From assembly GCA_045601525.1 (NCBI GenBank), contig JAZRZR010000088.1, forward strand, positions 1 through 11,245: 11,245 nucleotides of DNA. Direction: 5' to 3'. Each line of letters opens with the position of its first letter. Within the stretch, counting starts at the first letter, position 1. The DNA is from SIG565 sp045601525 (GTDB lineage: Bacteria > Bacillota > Clostridia > Oscillospirales > Acutalibacteraceae). Positions 1 to 6,774 of this stretch are shown here, one piece after another. The position numbers and the translations under genes are program-made. The notes beneath the pieces were generated by a model, which was not told the origin of the DNA, did no database searches, and saw only the letters and a program-made list of their open reading frames with translations.

Positions 1-20
1 ATACGAGCGCTTTGTTTTTC

Positions 21-106
21 TGGTGCGGACAATGGGACTTGAACCCACACAGTATTACTACTACTAGAACCTGAATCTAGCGCGTCTGCCATTCCGCCAC
101 ATCCGC
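21..106 (-). tRNA. tRNA-Leu, anticodon CAG
   Basis: On the minus strand the acceptor stem is GCGGATG paired with the 3' TGTCCGC, closing with wobble pairs. The anticodon arm is CTAGA-TTCAGGT-TCTAG, which places CAG at the anticodon, so it decodes CUG. A long variable arm (AGTA-GTAA-TACT hairpin) marks a class II tRNA, as expected for Leu. The T arm is GTGGG-TTCAAGT-CCCAT. The CCA end is encoded (complement of bases 21-23). Its terminator would lie beyond the left edge of the window. Confidence 0.96.
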
Positions 107-132
107 ATGTTTATAAATTTGCAACATAAATA

Positions 133-161
133 ATTATATAATTGCCAAAATAAAAAGTCAA
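133..161 (-). promoter_or_regulatory. Promoter of tRNA-Leu
   Basis: Read on the minus strand, TTGACT (161-156) is followed by a 17-base spacer and a perfect TATAAT (138-133), about 26 bases before the tRNA 5' end. This is a near-consensus sigma-A promoter. Its -35 box lies only 9 bases from the -35 box of the divergent trmB promoter. Confidence 0.85.
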
Positions 162-170
162 GGCGAATTC

Positions 171-199
171 TTGAAAAAGAAAAAGACTTCGGGTATAAT
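171..199 (+). promoter_or_regulatory. Promoter of trmB
   Basis: TTGAAA (171-176), a 17-base spacer and a perfect TATAAT (194-199) form a sigma-A-type promoter. The predicted start near 206 gives a leader of about 30 bases. That leader contains the ribosome binding site AAAGGGAG (221-228). Confidence 0.85.
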
Positions 200-236
200 G
201 TTGTAATAGAAAAAGCACGAAAAGGGAGAAAAATTT

Positions 237-911
237 ATGCGAATGAGAAAAAAGAAAAATTTAGAAACAAGGCTTACGGGTTGTGACGATAATCTCATAC
301 TTATAAAGCCAACTCTTCGTGATTTCAGCAAGGCCGACGATGCAGCGGAATATATCGACCTTGATACATATTTTGGTCGCACCGCTCCTTTGTTTTTAGA
401 GATAGGTTGTGGCAAGGGCGGCTTTGTTTGCGAAATGGCAAAAAGGCATCCCGAAATCAATTTTATCGCCGTGGAACAGGTGGCAAATGTTATAGTAAGC
501 GCAGCCGAAAAGGCTAAAAGGGAAAAATTAGATAACATTTTATTTTTGTGTGTAAAGGCCGAATATTTGCCGACCTATATTGAAAAAGGCAAGGCCGAAA
601 GGCTTTTTCTTAATTTTTCTTGCCCGTATCCCAAAAAGAAATACGCTTCGCATAGATTAACTGCACAAAACTTCTTGAAAATATATAAAAAACTCTTAAA
701 AGAGGGCGCCGAAATACACTTCAAAACCGATAATATGGGACTTTTTGAATTTAGCATTGAGCAAATGTCAGATTTTGGGATGTCACTTAAAAACGTTACT
801 CTTGATTTACATAATAGCGAATTCGCCGAGCAAAATATTATAACCGAATATGAAAGTAGATTTATAGCCGAGGGCTTGCCGATTTATCGCCTTGAAGCCA
901 CTTTCAAATAA
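237..911 (+). CDS. trmB: tRNA (guanine-N7-)-methyltransferase TrmB
   Basis: This 224-residue, SAM-dependent cytoplasmic enzyme family makes m7G46 in the variable loop of class I tRNAs. The SAM-binding motif EIGCGKG is at residues 55-61 and the acidic end of the second strand, AVEQ, is near 78-81. The family signature is at 126-141, NFSCPYPKKKY followed by RLT. The C-terminal substrate signature TEYESRF is at 203-209 and GLPIY follows. Length is normal for the family. In most homologues the signature reads DPW; here C129 replaces the Asp and Y131 the Trp. The start at 237 follows AAAGGGAG with an 8-base gap; an alternative ATG lies two codons inside. The gene has its own promoter and terminator, so it is monocistronic. 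Confidence 0.93.
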   Translation: MRMRKKKNLETRLTGCDDNLILIKPTLRDFSKADDAAEYIDLDTYFGRTAPLFLEIGCGKGGFVCEMAKRHPEINFIAVEQVANVIVSAAEKAKREKLDNILFLCVKAEYLPTYIEKGKAERLFLNFSCPYPKKKYASHRLTAQNFLKIYKKLLKEGAEIHFKTDNMGLFEFSIEQMSDFGMSLKNVTLDLHNSEFAEQNIITEYESRFIAEGLPIYRLEATFK

Positions 912-938
912 AAAAGAGTGTCCGAGGACACTCTTTTT
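911..938. terminator. Bidirectional terminator between convergent trmB and the DUF554 gene
   Basis: The stem GAGTGTC (916-922) pairs with GACACTC (927-933) around a CGAG loop. It is flanked by A5 on the left and T5 on the right, so it has a U-tract in either direction. The stop codon of trmB and that of the minus-strand gene both lie within a few bases. Confidence 0.9.
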
Positions 939-942
939 ATTT

Positions 943-1650
943 TTACATAAACTGGCAAAGAATTATCGGAATAAAAATTGCGGGAACAAAGTTTACAACC
1001 TTGATTTTAGTAACACCCAACATATTAAGCGCCAGGGCTACAATTAAAAGGGAGCCCACACAAGACATGTGTATAATTATGTCGTTTGTTAAAACTTGCG
1101 AGGCAAAAACGGCAAGTAGTGTTATAGAGCCTTCAATAAGCAATACCGAAAGACAAGAAAACAATACGCCAAAACCCATAGTTGTTGTTAAAACAATGGC
1201 CGAAATACAGTCGATAACCGATTTTGAATAAAGGGTTGCGTTATCGCCCGAAAGTCCACTTGAGATAGAGCCGACTATGGTCATAGCACCCACACAAAAC
1301 AACAATGTTGCGGCCGAAAAACCTTGTGCTACTGCCACATTTTTACCTTTCTTGGCGAATTCGTTTTCGAGAGATAACCCCAATTTGTTTATGAGCGCAT
1401 CAAGGTCGATCAACTCACCGATAACCGTTCCGATAATCATTGAAACTATAACAATTATTATGTTGACGCCGTCGATTAAAATTCCGTCAACACCTATTAA
1501 AAGGACACATAGCGCCATGCCTGTCATAAAAGCATTTGTAAGTTTTTTGGGGATTATTTTCCCAAACAAAAGGCCGATTACCGAGCCTAAAATCACGAGA
1601 AAAAAGTTTACAACGGCGCCGCTTGAAATAATTCTCAAAAAAATTTGCAT
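943..1650 (-). CDS. DUF554 family membrane protein (YqgA/YdfK-like)
   Basis: This is an integral membrane protein of about 235 residues with seven or eight hydrophobic segments. The diagnostic DUF554 block is present: a segment with FCVGAMTIVGSISSGLSGD, then a KSVID stretch and a following GFGV segment. The biochemical role of the family is not established; transport is often guessed but is not shown here. The ATG at 1650 starts one base after the stop codon of the upstream SDR gene (TAA-T-ATG), which suggests translational coupling. A GTG at 1662, overlapping the SDR gene by 11 bases, would add four residues. Neither start has a clear Shine-Dalgarno sequence, so coupling or reinitiation is the likely way it is translated. 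Confidence 0.85.
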   Translation of the reverse strand: MQIFLRIISSGAVVNFFLVILGSVIGLLFGKIIPKKLTNAFMTGMALCVLLIGVDGILIDGVNIIIVIVSMIIGTVIGELIDLDALINKLGLSLENEFAKKGKNVAVAQGFSAATLLFCVGAMTIVGSISSGLSGDNATLYSKSVIDCISAIVLTTTMGFGVLFSCLSVLLIEGSITLLAVFASQVLTNDIIIHMSCVGSLLIVALALNMLGVTKIKVVNFVPAIFIPIILCQFM

Positions 1651-1651
1651 A

Positions 1652-2413
1652 TTAGGTTGCACTCGCTTTCATTAAGATGCTGTGTGGAACAATGCGGCTT
1701 AAAAAACGGTAGAACTTATAAAAAAGGCGGTTTGTATAAACTGCTTTCCCTTTTTTAGAAGCATCAAGAGATTTAAGCGCACATTTTTTGGGGTTAACAC
1801 GGGGGAGTGTATCAAAGGTGCGGCTGGCACCTTTTGGTATGTCGGCTATAGATAAAAACTCGGTATCCATAGGTCCGGGACAAACGGCAAGAACATTGAT
1901 TTTGCGGCGCTTAAGTTCATAACGGAGCGCCCTTGAAAAACTCATAACAAAGGCCTTTGTAGAAGAATAAACCGCCATTCTTGCATTTGGCACAAAGGAG
2001 GCTATCGAGCAAACATTTATAATTTCAGCTTTTTCCTTCATAAATTCAAGTGTGATATGGGTCATCACAGTAAGCGCTTCGCAGTTGAGAGTAACCATGC
2101 CGGAGGTTGAATTTATGTCTATTTCTTCAAAGTACCCCAATTTTCCAAAGCCGGCATTATTTATTAAAAGTTTAACATCGGCATTCGCCGACAAGAGTAA
2201 ATTTTTGTAATTTTCAAGGTCTTTTTTATTAGTTACATCGCAAACAACCGCTTTGCAAGGAATGTTGGTGATTTGCTTTGCAACGGCTTCCAATCTATCC
2301 TTGCGGCGTGCCAATAACCATATTTCATCAATGCCTTGATATTTTTGGGCTACGCCTTTAACATATTCAATTCCAAGGCCTGAGGAGGCACCTGTTATTA
2401 CTGCAATATTCAT
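1652..2413 (-). CDS. SDR family NAD(P)-dependent oxidoreductase
   Basis: This 253-residue protein is a classical short-chain dehydrogenase/reductase with a Rossmann fold. The cofactor motif TGASSGLG is at residues 7-14 and NNAG is at 85-88. The catalytic tetrad appears intact: N110, S136, Y149 and K153 in YSSTK. PGPMDTEF (179-186) is the usual post-catalytic turn. An Arg-Arg pair (36-37) after strand 2 hints at NADP(H) preference; this is inference. The C-terminal Tyr/Phe-rich stretch followed by VPHSILM resembles SDRs annotated as DltE/YqjQ-like. The substrate cannot be read from sequence. The start ATG at 2413 follows AAAGGGTGA. It is first in a two-gene operon with the DUF554 gene, and nothing in the sequence shows whether the two functions are linked. 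Confidence 0.9.
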   Translation of the reverse strand: MNIAVITGASSGLGIEYVKGVAQKYQGIDEIWLLARRKDRLEAVAKQITNIPCKAVVCDVTNKKDLENYKNLLLSANADVKLLINNAGFGKLGYFEEIDINSTSGMVTLNCEALTVMTHITLEFMKEKAEIINVCSIASFVPNARMAVYSSTKAFVMSFSRALRYELKRRKINVLAVCPGPMDTEFLSIADIPKGASRTFDTLPRVNPKKCALKSLDASKKGKAVYTNRLFYKFYRFLSRIVPHSILMKASAT

Positions 2414-2442
2414 TATGTATCACCCTTTCAAAATACAGTTAT

Positions 2443-2470
2443 ATTATACAACAAAGAAAAACAAAATCAA
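2443..2470 (-). promoter_or_regulatory. Promoter of the SDR-DUF554 operon
   Basis: On the minus strand TTGATT (2470-2465), a 16-base spacer and a perfect TATAAT (2448-2443) lie about 30 bases before the SDR start codon. This gives a short leader with the AAAGGGTGA ribosome binding site. Confidence 0.7.
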
Positions 2471-2501
2471 TACTAAAAACACAACAAGTAGTATATTTAC
2501 C

Positions 2502-2530
2502 TTGACACGATATAAATATAGTGGTAAAAT
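2502..2530 (+). promoter_or_regulatory. Promoter of rny
   Basis: A perfect TTGACA (2502-2507), a 17-base spacer and TAAAAT (2525-2530), with an extended -10 TG at 2522-2523, make one of the strongest-looking promoters in the window. The predicted start near 2537 leaves a leader of about 105 bases before rny. Confidence 0.88.
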
Positions 2531-2641
2531 AACACTGATAGAGTGTTGTCTTTTATCACTATGGCGAGTGGGAAAGGTGTCTATCCGGATAAATACGGTT
2601 CCGTCTTAAACCGTAATATTATATAAGGAGGTGCATTTTTA
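2531..2641 (+). promoter_or_regulatory. Structured 5' leader of rny
   Basis: The leader is long compared with the other leaders here. It holds an inverted repeat AACACT-GATAG-AGTGTT (2531-2547), partly upstream of the likely start. A stem-loop TACGGTT/AACCGTA (2594-2600 with 2609-2615, 8-base loop) lies just before the ribosome binding site AAGGAGG (2625-2631). GATAGA (2537-2542) could also pair with TCTATC (2580-2585) as a longer-range helix. No known riboswitch class was recognised. A role in controlling RNase Y synthesis is inference. Confidence 0.45.
2561..2626 (+). CDS. Possible 21-codon leader ORF upstream of rny
   Basis: An ATG at 2561 opens 21 sense codons beginning MASGKGVYPDKYG. 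They end in a TAA (2624-2626) that overlaps the Shine-Dalgarno sequence of rny. No convincing ribosome binding site precedes it, but the ATG lies only about 24 bases from the predicted transcript start. A ribosome finishing here would sit on the rny initiation region, so coupling or attenuation is conceivable. It may equally be chance; the peptide was not recognised. Confidence 0.2.
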   Translation: MASGKGVYPDKYGSVLNRNII

Positions 2642-4183
2642 ATGCCCTATATCATTGGTGGTGTTATCGCCGTTGTTTTAGGCGTTGTTGGTTTTTTTAC
2701 AGGTTCTGCTTATAGAAGAAAAGCGGATAGTACCGAACTTGGCACGGCAAGAGATGAAGCCCGTCGCATTTTGAGTGATGCTATAAAAAATGCCGAAACC
2801 AAGAAAAAAGAACTTCTCATCGAAGCAAAGGATGAAGTATATCAGTTGCGCCAGGAAGCCGAGCGTGATATTAAAGAGCGTAGAAGTGATATTCAGCGAA
2901 GTGAAAATCGCTTGCAGCAAAAAGAAGAAGCGCTTGACCGAAAGATTGATAACATCGAAGCTAAAGAAGAAAAATTAAGTCAAAAAGCAAAAGAAATTGA
3001 AGAAAAATTTGAAGAGTGCGAGAGAATTAAGAAGAGCCAAATTGATATGCTCGAAAAAATATCGGGTTTTACAAAGCAAGAGGCTAAAGATTATTTGTTA
3101 GGCATTCTTGATGGTGAGTTAAATCACGAAAAAGCAGTTAAGATTTTAGAAATTGAAAAGCAAACCAAAGAAGAGGCTGACCGTATGGCCCGCGAAATTG
3201 TGGGACACGCTATCCAGCGTTGTGCGGCAGACCATACTTCTGAAATCACCGTTTCGGTGGTTAATTTGCCCAATGATGAAATGAAGGGTCGTATTATCGG
3301 CCGTGAGGGACGAAATATTCGCGCCCTTGAAACTGCAACAGGTGCTGACCTTATTATTGATGATACACCTGAGGCTATTACAGTTTCTTGTTTTGACCCC
3401 GTAAGAAGAGAGATAGCAAGGCTTACCCTTGAAAAACTTATTCTTGACGGTCGTATTCACCCTGCAAGAATTGAAGAGATGATTAACAAGGCAACTGCCG
3501 AAGTTGAGGCAACAATTAAGCAAGAGGGTGAGCGTGCAATTTTAGAGGCAGGTATTCATAATATCCACCCCGAAATTGTTAAACTTATAGGTAAACTCCG
3601 CTATCGTACAAGTTACGGTCAAAGCGTGCTTAATCACTCCTTGGAGGTTTGTCATCTATCAGGTCTTATTGCGGCCGAAATCGGTGCAAATGTTACCTTG
3701 GCAAAGCGTGCAGGTTTACTCCACGACCTTGGCAAAGCGCTTGACCACGAGCAAGAAGGCTCCCATATTCAACTTGGTGTTGAGGCGGCAAGAAAGTATA
3801 AGGAAAACGAAGAGGTTATCCACGCTATTCATGCCCATCACGGCGAGGTTGAGGCGAAGACCGTTATTGCTTGCATAGTTCAGGCGGCAGATGCTATTTC
3901 AGCAGCCCGTCCCGGTGCCCGCCGAGAGAATATTGAGAATTACATTAAGCGTCTTGAAAAACTTGAAGAAATCGCCAATTCTTTCAATGGAGTAGAGCGT
4001 TCGTATGCAATTCAGGCAGGCCGTGAGGTAAGAATTATCGTTAAGCCCGAGATAGTTTCAGATGATGATATGGTGCTTATCGCTCACGATATTGCACAGC
4101 GTATCGAGAACGAGCTTGAGTATCCGGGTCAAATCAAGGTAAATCTAATTCGTGAAAATCGTGCGATAGATTACGCAAAATAA
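2642..4183 (+). CDS. rny: Ribonuclease Y
   Basis: This 513-residue, membrane-anchored endoribonuclease family starts bulk mRNA decay in many Bacillota. Residues 3-23 form one transmembrane helix, followed by a basic stop (RRK). Residues about 30-150 are a Glu/Lys-rich coiled coil for dimerisation. The KH RNA-binding domain is at about 205-270, with GRIIGREGRNI as its core loop. The HD phosphohydrolase domain follows at about 325-420: the conserved HSLEV, the metal-binding H361-D362 in LLHDLGKALDHE, and HAHHGEVE downstream. The C-terminal conserved region ends at NRAIDYAK. Length and domain order match Bacillus RNase Y (about 520 residues). The ATG is 10 bases after a strong GGAGG. It is transcribed alone, between its own promoter and terminator. 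Confidence 0.97.
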   Translation: MPYIIGGVIAVVLGVVGFFTGSAYRRKADSTELGTARDEARRILSDAIKNAETKKKELLIEAKDEVYQLRQEAERDIKERRSDIQRSENRLQQKEEALDRKIDNIEAKEEKLSQKAKEIEEKFEECERIKKSQIDMLEKISGFTKQEAKDYLLGILDGELNHEKAVKILEIEKQTKEEADRMAREIVGHAIQRCAADHTSEITVSVVNLPNDEMKGRIIGREGRNIRALETATGADLIIDDTPEAITVSCFDPVRREIARLTLEKLILDGRIHPARIEEMINKATAEVEATIKQEGERAILEAGIHNIHPEIVKLIGKLRYRTSYGQSVLNHSLEVCHLSGLIAAEIGANVTLAKRAGLLHDLGKALDHEQEGSHIQLGVEAARKYKENEEVIHAIHAHHGEVEAKTVIACIVQAADAISAARPGARRENIENYIKRLEKLEEIANSFNGVERSYAIQAGREVRIIVKPEIVSDDDMVLIAHDIAQRIENELEYPGQIKVNLIRENRAIDYAK

Positions 4184-4190
4184 AATTGAA

Positions 4191-4217
4191 AAGGGGATGC
4201 ATCGCATCTCCTTTTTT
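4191..4217 (+). terminator. Terminator of rny
   Basis: AAGGGGATGC (4191-4200) pairs with GCATCTCCTT (4204-4213) over 10 pairs with one G-U and a 3-base ATC loop. A run of T (4212-4217) follows. It starts eight bases after the rny stop codon. Confidence 0.93.
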
Positions 4218-4239
4218 GTTGTCTTGATTATAGTTTTAC

Positions 4240-4268
4240 TTTACTTTTTTATAAAATTATATTAAAAT
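4240..4268 (+). promoter_or_regulatory. Probable promoter of the flavoprotein-cmk-plsC-ispH operon
   Basis: TTTACT (4240-4245), a 17-base spacer and TAAAAT (4263-4268) would start transcription near 4275, giving a very short leader. An overlapping alternative, five bases upstream, is TTTACT (4235-4240) with TATATT (4258-4263), also at 17 bases. The region is very AT-rich, so the exact boxes are uncertain. A promoter somewhere between the rny terminator and 4291 is expected. Confidence 0.5.
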
Positions 4269-4290
4269 AGATTAGATAGAAGGTGATAAG

Positions 4291-5517
4291 GTGAAGCGTG
4301 TTGTAGTTATTGGTGGCGGTGCAGCAGGTCTTATGGCGGCGTATAGAGCCGGCGCTAAGGGACATAGTGTATTAGTCGTTGAGAGAAATGAGCGCCCTGC
4401 TCGTAAAATTCTTGTAACAGGCAAGGGAAGGTGCAACCTAACCAACAACTGCGATAACGAAACCCTTATTGCAAATGTGCCCAAAAACCCAAGATTTCTT
4501 TATTCGGCATTTTCCTCTTTTAATACTAAAGATACGATGGAATTTTTCGAAAAAGAGGGCGTGCCGCTTAAAACCGAAAGGGGGAACCGGGTTTTTCCCG
4601 TGTCGGACAAGGCTATGGACATAGCCGATGCTTTGGTGTCGGCGGCCAAAAAACAAGGCGTAAAGTTCAAAGTGGGCCGAGCAACTAATTTGTTGGTTTG
4701 TGATGGCCAAATAAAGGGCATAATACTTGAAGATGGCAGCGAAATTTTAGCCGATGCAGTAGTAATTGCAACGGGTGGTAAATCTTATTCCCGCACAGGC
4801 TCAACGGGGGATGGATATTTGTTAGCCTCAAGCGTTGGCCACACAGTAACCGAAATATCACCCTCACTGGTGCCTCTTAAAATTTACGAGGGCTTTTGTA
4901 GTGACCTTATGGGACTTTCTCTTAAAAATGTTAAACTTACGATTTTTGAAGAGGGTACCAAAAAACCGATATATAGCGAGATGGGTGAAATGCTTTTTAC
5001 CCATTTTGGCATTTCGGGTCCGATAGTTTTGTCGGCCTCGGCACACATGAGGCGTATGGGCAAAAAGGAATATAAAGCCGTAATAGATTTGAAACCCGCT
5101 TTAGATATCCAAACGCTCGATAGTCGTTTGCAACGAGATTTTAACGAAAACAGCAATAAAGATTTTATAAATGCGCTTGATAAACTGTTACCTCAAAGGT
5201 TGATACCTGTTGTGGTGAAACTCTCTAAAATAGATAAGCATACAAAGGTAAATCAAATTACAAAACAGCAACGGCAACAACTGATAGATGTCATTAAAGG
5301 CATTTCACTAACGGTTATTGGCTTTCGGGATATTGAAGAGGCAATAATCACAAGCGGCGGTGTTTCAGTTAAGGAAATAAACCCCGCTACAATGGAATCT
5401 AAAATTATTAGCAATCTGTATTTTGCAGGCGAGGTTATAGATGTTGATGCCTATACAGGCGGCTTTAATTTACAAATAGCATTTTCTACAGGAAATTTAG
5501 CAGGAGGCAGTATATGA
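4291..5517 (+). CDS. NAD(P)/FAD-dependent oxidoreductase, YhiN/HI0933 (BaiN-like) family
   Basis: This 408-residue flavoprotein has an N-terminal dinucleotide-binding GGGAAG (residues 8-13) with E31 at the end of the second strand. GKGRCNLTN (44-52) is the hallmark of the HI0933/YhiN family. ATGGKSY is at 160-166, followed by TGSTGDGY. The FTHFGISGP block and the C-terminal AGEVIDVDAYTGGFN (from 379) complete the family pattern. BaiN, a bile-acid-related reductase, belongs to this family, but that activity cannot be assumed from sequence; the substrate is unknown. Translation starts at GTG 4291 after GAAGGTGA. It is first in the operon, and its stop overlaps the cmk start as ATGA, implying coupling. 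Confidence 0.9.
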   Translation: MKRVVVIGGGAAGLMAAYRAGAKGHSVLVVERNERPARKILVTGKGRCNLTNNCDNETLIANVPKNPRFLYSAFSSFNTKDTMEFFEKEGVPLKTERGNRVFPVSDKAMDIADALVSAAKKQGVKFKVGRATNLLVCDGQIKGIILEDGSEILADAVVIATGGKSYSRTGSTGDGYLLASSVGHTVTEISPSLVPLKIYEGFCSDLMGLSLKNVKLTIFEEGTKKPIYSEMGEMLFTHFGISGPIVLSASAHMRRMGKKEYKAVIDLKPALDIQTLDSRLQRDFNENSNKDFINALDKLLPQRLIPVVVKLSKIDKHTKVNQITKQQRQQLIDVIKGISLTVIGFRDIEEAIITSGGVSVKEINPATMESKIISNLYFAGEVIDVDAYTGGFNLQIAFSTGNLAGGSI

Positions 5518-6182
5518 TAGCAGTAGCAATTGATGGACCTGCAGGGGCAGGCAAAAGCACACTTTCTCGTAAATTAGCGCAAAGATTGGGCTTTATTTAC
5601 ATTGATACAGGTGCACTTTATCGTACGGTAGGTCTTAAATTTTTGGAAAAGGGCATTGATACCTCACTTGAATGCGATATCGAAGCAATTCTTAATGAAA
5701 CAAAGGTTGAAATCAAGTTTGTAAACGGTGAGCAAAGGGTTTTCTTAAATGGTGATGATGTGTCGGATAAAATTCGTACACCCGAGGCCTCAATGATGGC
5801 ATCAGCCGTTTCGGCAAAACCACCCGTAAGGGCATTTTTGCTCGATATTCAGCGTGACCTTGCAAAGCAAAACAATGCAATTATGGACGGTAGGGATATA
5901 GGCACAGTAGTGCTTCCCGATGCACAAATTAAGATATTCTTAACTGCCTCACCTGAGGTGCGTGCACGCCGCCGATATCTTGAACTTACCGAAAAGGGAC
6001 AAACTGTTACCTTTGAGGAGGTTTACGAGGATATGAAGGTGCGAGATTATAACGATTCACACCGTGATATAGCACCGCTAAAGCCTGCCGATGATTCGGT
6101 TATAGTTGACACTTCGGAATATGATTTTGAAGAATCTCTCACAGCACTTTATAATGTCATTAAGGAAAAAATGAATGGGTAA
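5514..6182 (+). CDS. cmk: Cytidylate kinase
   Basis: This 222-residue enzyme phosphorylates CMP and dCMP with ATP, recycling CMP released by lipid synthesis and RNA turnover. The Walker A loop GPAGAGKST is at residues 8-16. IDTGALYR (30-37) and DGRDIGT (125-131) are the CMP-binding signatures. The Arg-rich lid, with VRARRRYLEL, follows. The C-terminal helix, after VRDYNDSHRD, is typical of bacterial CMP kinases. Length is normal. The ATG at 5514 lies six bases after AGGAGG and overlaps the preceding stop by four bases (ATGA); its end overlaps plsC by eight bases. Neighbouring plsC fits, since phospholipid synthesis from CDP-diacylglycerol yields CMP. Confidence 0.97.
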   Translation: MIAVAIDGPAGAGKSTLSRKLAQRLGFIYIDTGALYRTVGLKFLEKGIDTSLECDIEAILNETKVEIKFVNGEQRVFLNGDDVSDKIRTPEASMMASAVSAKPPVRAFLLDIQRDLAKQNNAIMDGRDIGTVVLPDAQIKIFLTASPEVRARRRYLELTEKGQTVTFEEVYEDMKVRDYNDSHRDIAPLKPADDSVIVDTSEYDFEESLTALYNVIKEKMNG

Positions 6183-6774
6183 GTTTTATAGATTTGTAAA
6201 GGCGCTTGCCGCTGTAGTTGTAAAGTTGTTTTTCAAACTTGAAGTAAATGGCGGTTTTACAGATAAGACGGGATATATACTTTGTTGCAACCACCAGTCC
6301 TTTTGGGATATGGTGTTGCTTATTGTGCTATGCCCAAATCAAATTCATTTTATGGGCAAAAAAGAACTGTTTTCGAATAAAATATTAGCCTTTTTACTTC
6401 ATAAATTAGGTGCTTTTGCAGTAAATCGCGGTTCGGGTGATGTATCGGCTGTAAAAACTGCAATCGGCACTGTAACTGAGGGTGGGATTCTTGGTATTTT
6501 CCCCGAGGGCACACGCTATCCGGTGGGCAGGCCTTCTAAATTCAGGGCGGGTGCCGCAATGGTTGCAGTAAAGAGCGGAGCGGATATTTTGCCCGTGGCT
6601 ATAAGGTATGATAAAAAGGCAAGACCTTTTAGAAAAGTCTTGGTAAATGTGGGCGAAATATTGCCTTTTGAAAGCTTTTGTATAGATAGCGAAAATGCAG
6701 GCAAAAGTGATATAAAACGAGTGTTGTCGGTTATTTCCAATAATATTATTAATCTTTGGGAGAAAGCAAATTGA
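6175..6774 (+). CDS. plsC: 1-acyl-sn-glycerol-3-phosphate acyltransferase
   Basis: This 199-residue PlsC-family enzyme adds the second acyl chain to lysophosphatidic acid at the membrane, giving phosphatidic acid. The catalytic motif NHQSFWD is at residues 39-45 (H40 and D45). The glycerol phosphate-binding motif FPEGTR is at 109-114. PVAIRY follows as the usual motif IV region. The N-terminal 20 residues are hydrophobic and basic, consistent with membrane association. The ATG at 6175 follows AAGGA (6162-6166) and overlaps the cmk end by eight bases. Its TGA overlaps the likely TTG start of ispH-rpsA, so the operon is translationally coupled here too. Substrate preference beyond the family function is not visible. 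Confidence 0.93.
   Translation: MGKFYRFVKALAAVVVKLFFKLEVNGGFTDKTGYILCCNHQSFWDMVLLIVLCPNQIHFMGKKELFSNKILAFLLHKLGAFAVNRGSGDVSAVKTAIGTVTEGGILGIFPEGTRYPVGRPSKFRAGAAMVAVKSGADILPVAIRYDKKARPFRKVLVNVGEILPFESFCIDSENAGKSDIKRVLSVISNNIINLWEKAN

Noticed and set aside
158..538. 126-codon minus-strand reading frame over the start of trmB
   Set aside because: It lies antisense to a clearly conserved gene and crosses its promoter; no ribosome binding site or recognisable domain.
1651..1662. GTG at 1662 as the start of the DUF554 gene
   Set aside because: Possible, but ATG at 1650 sits one base after the upstream stop in a coupling arrangement; neither has a clear ribosome binding site, so this is a preference only.
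2415..2609. 64-codon plus-strand reading frame upstream of rny
   Set aside because: It begins upstream of the rny promoter and spans both divergent promoters; composition is low-complexity and no ribosome binding site is seen.
6756..6770. TTG at 6756 as the start of ispH-rpsA
   Set aside because: It lies before the GGGAG ribosome binding site at 6758-6762 and adds five residues not expected for IspH; TTG at 6771 fits better.
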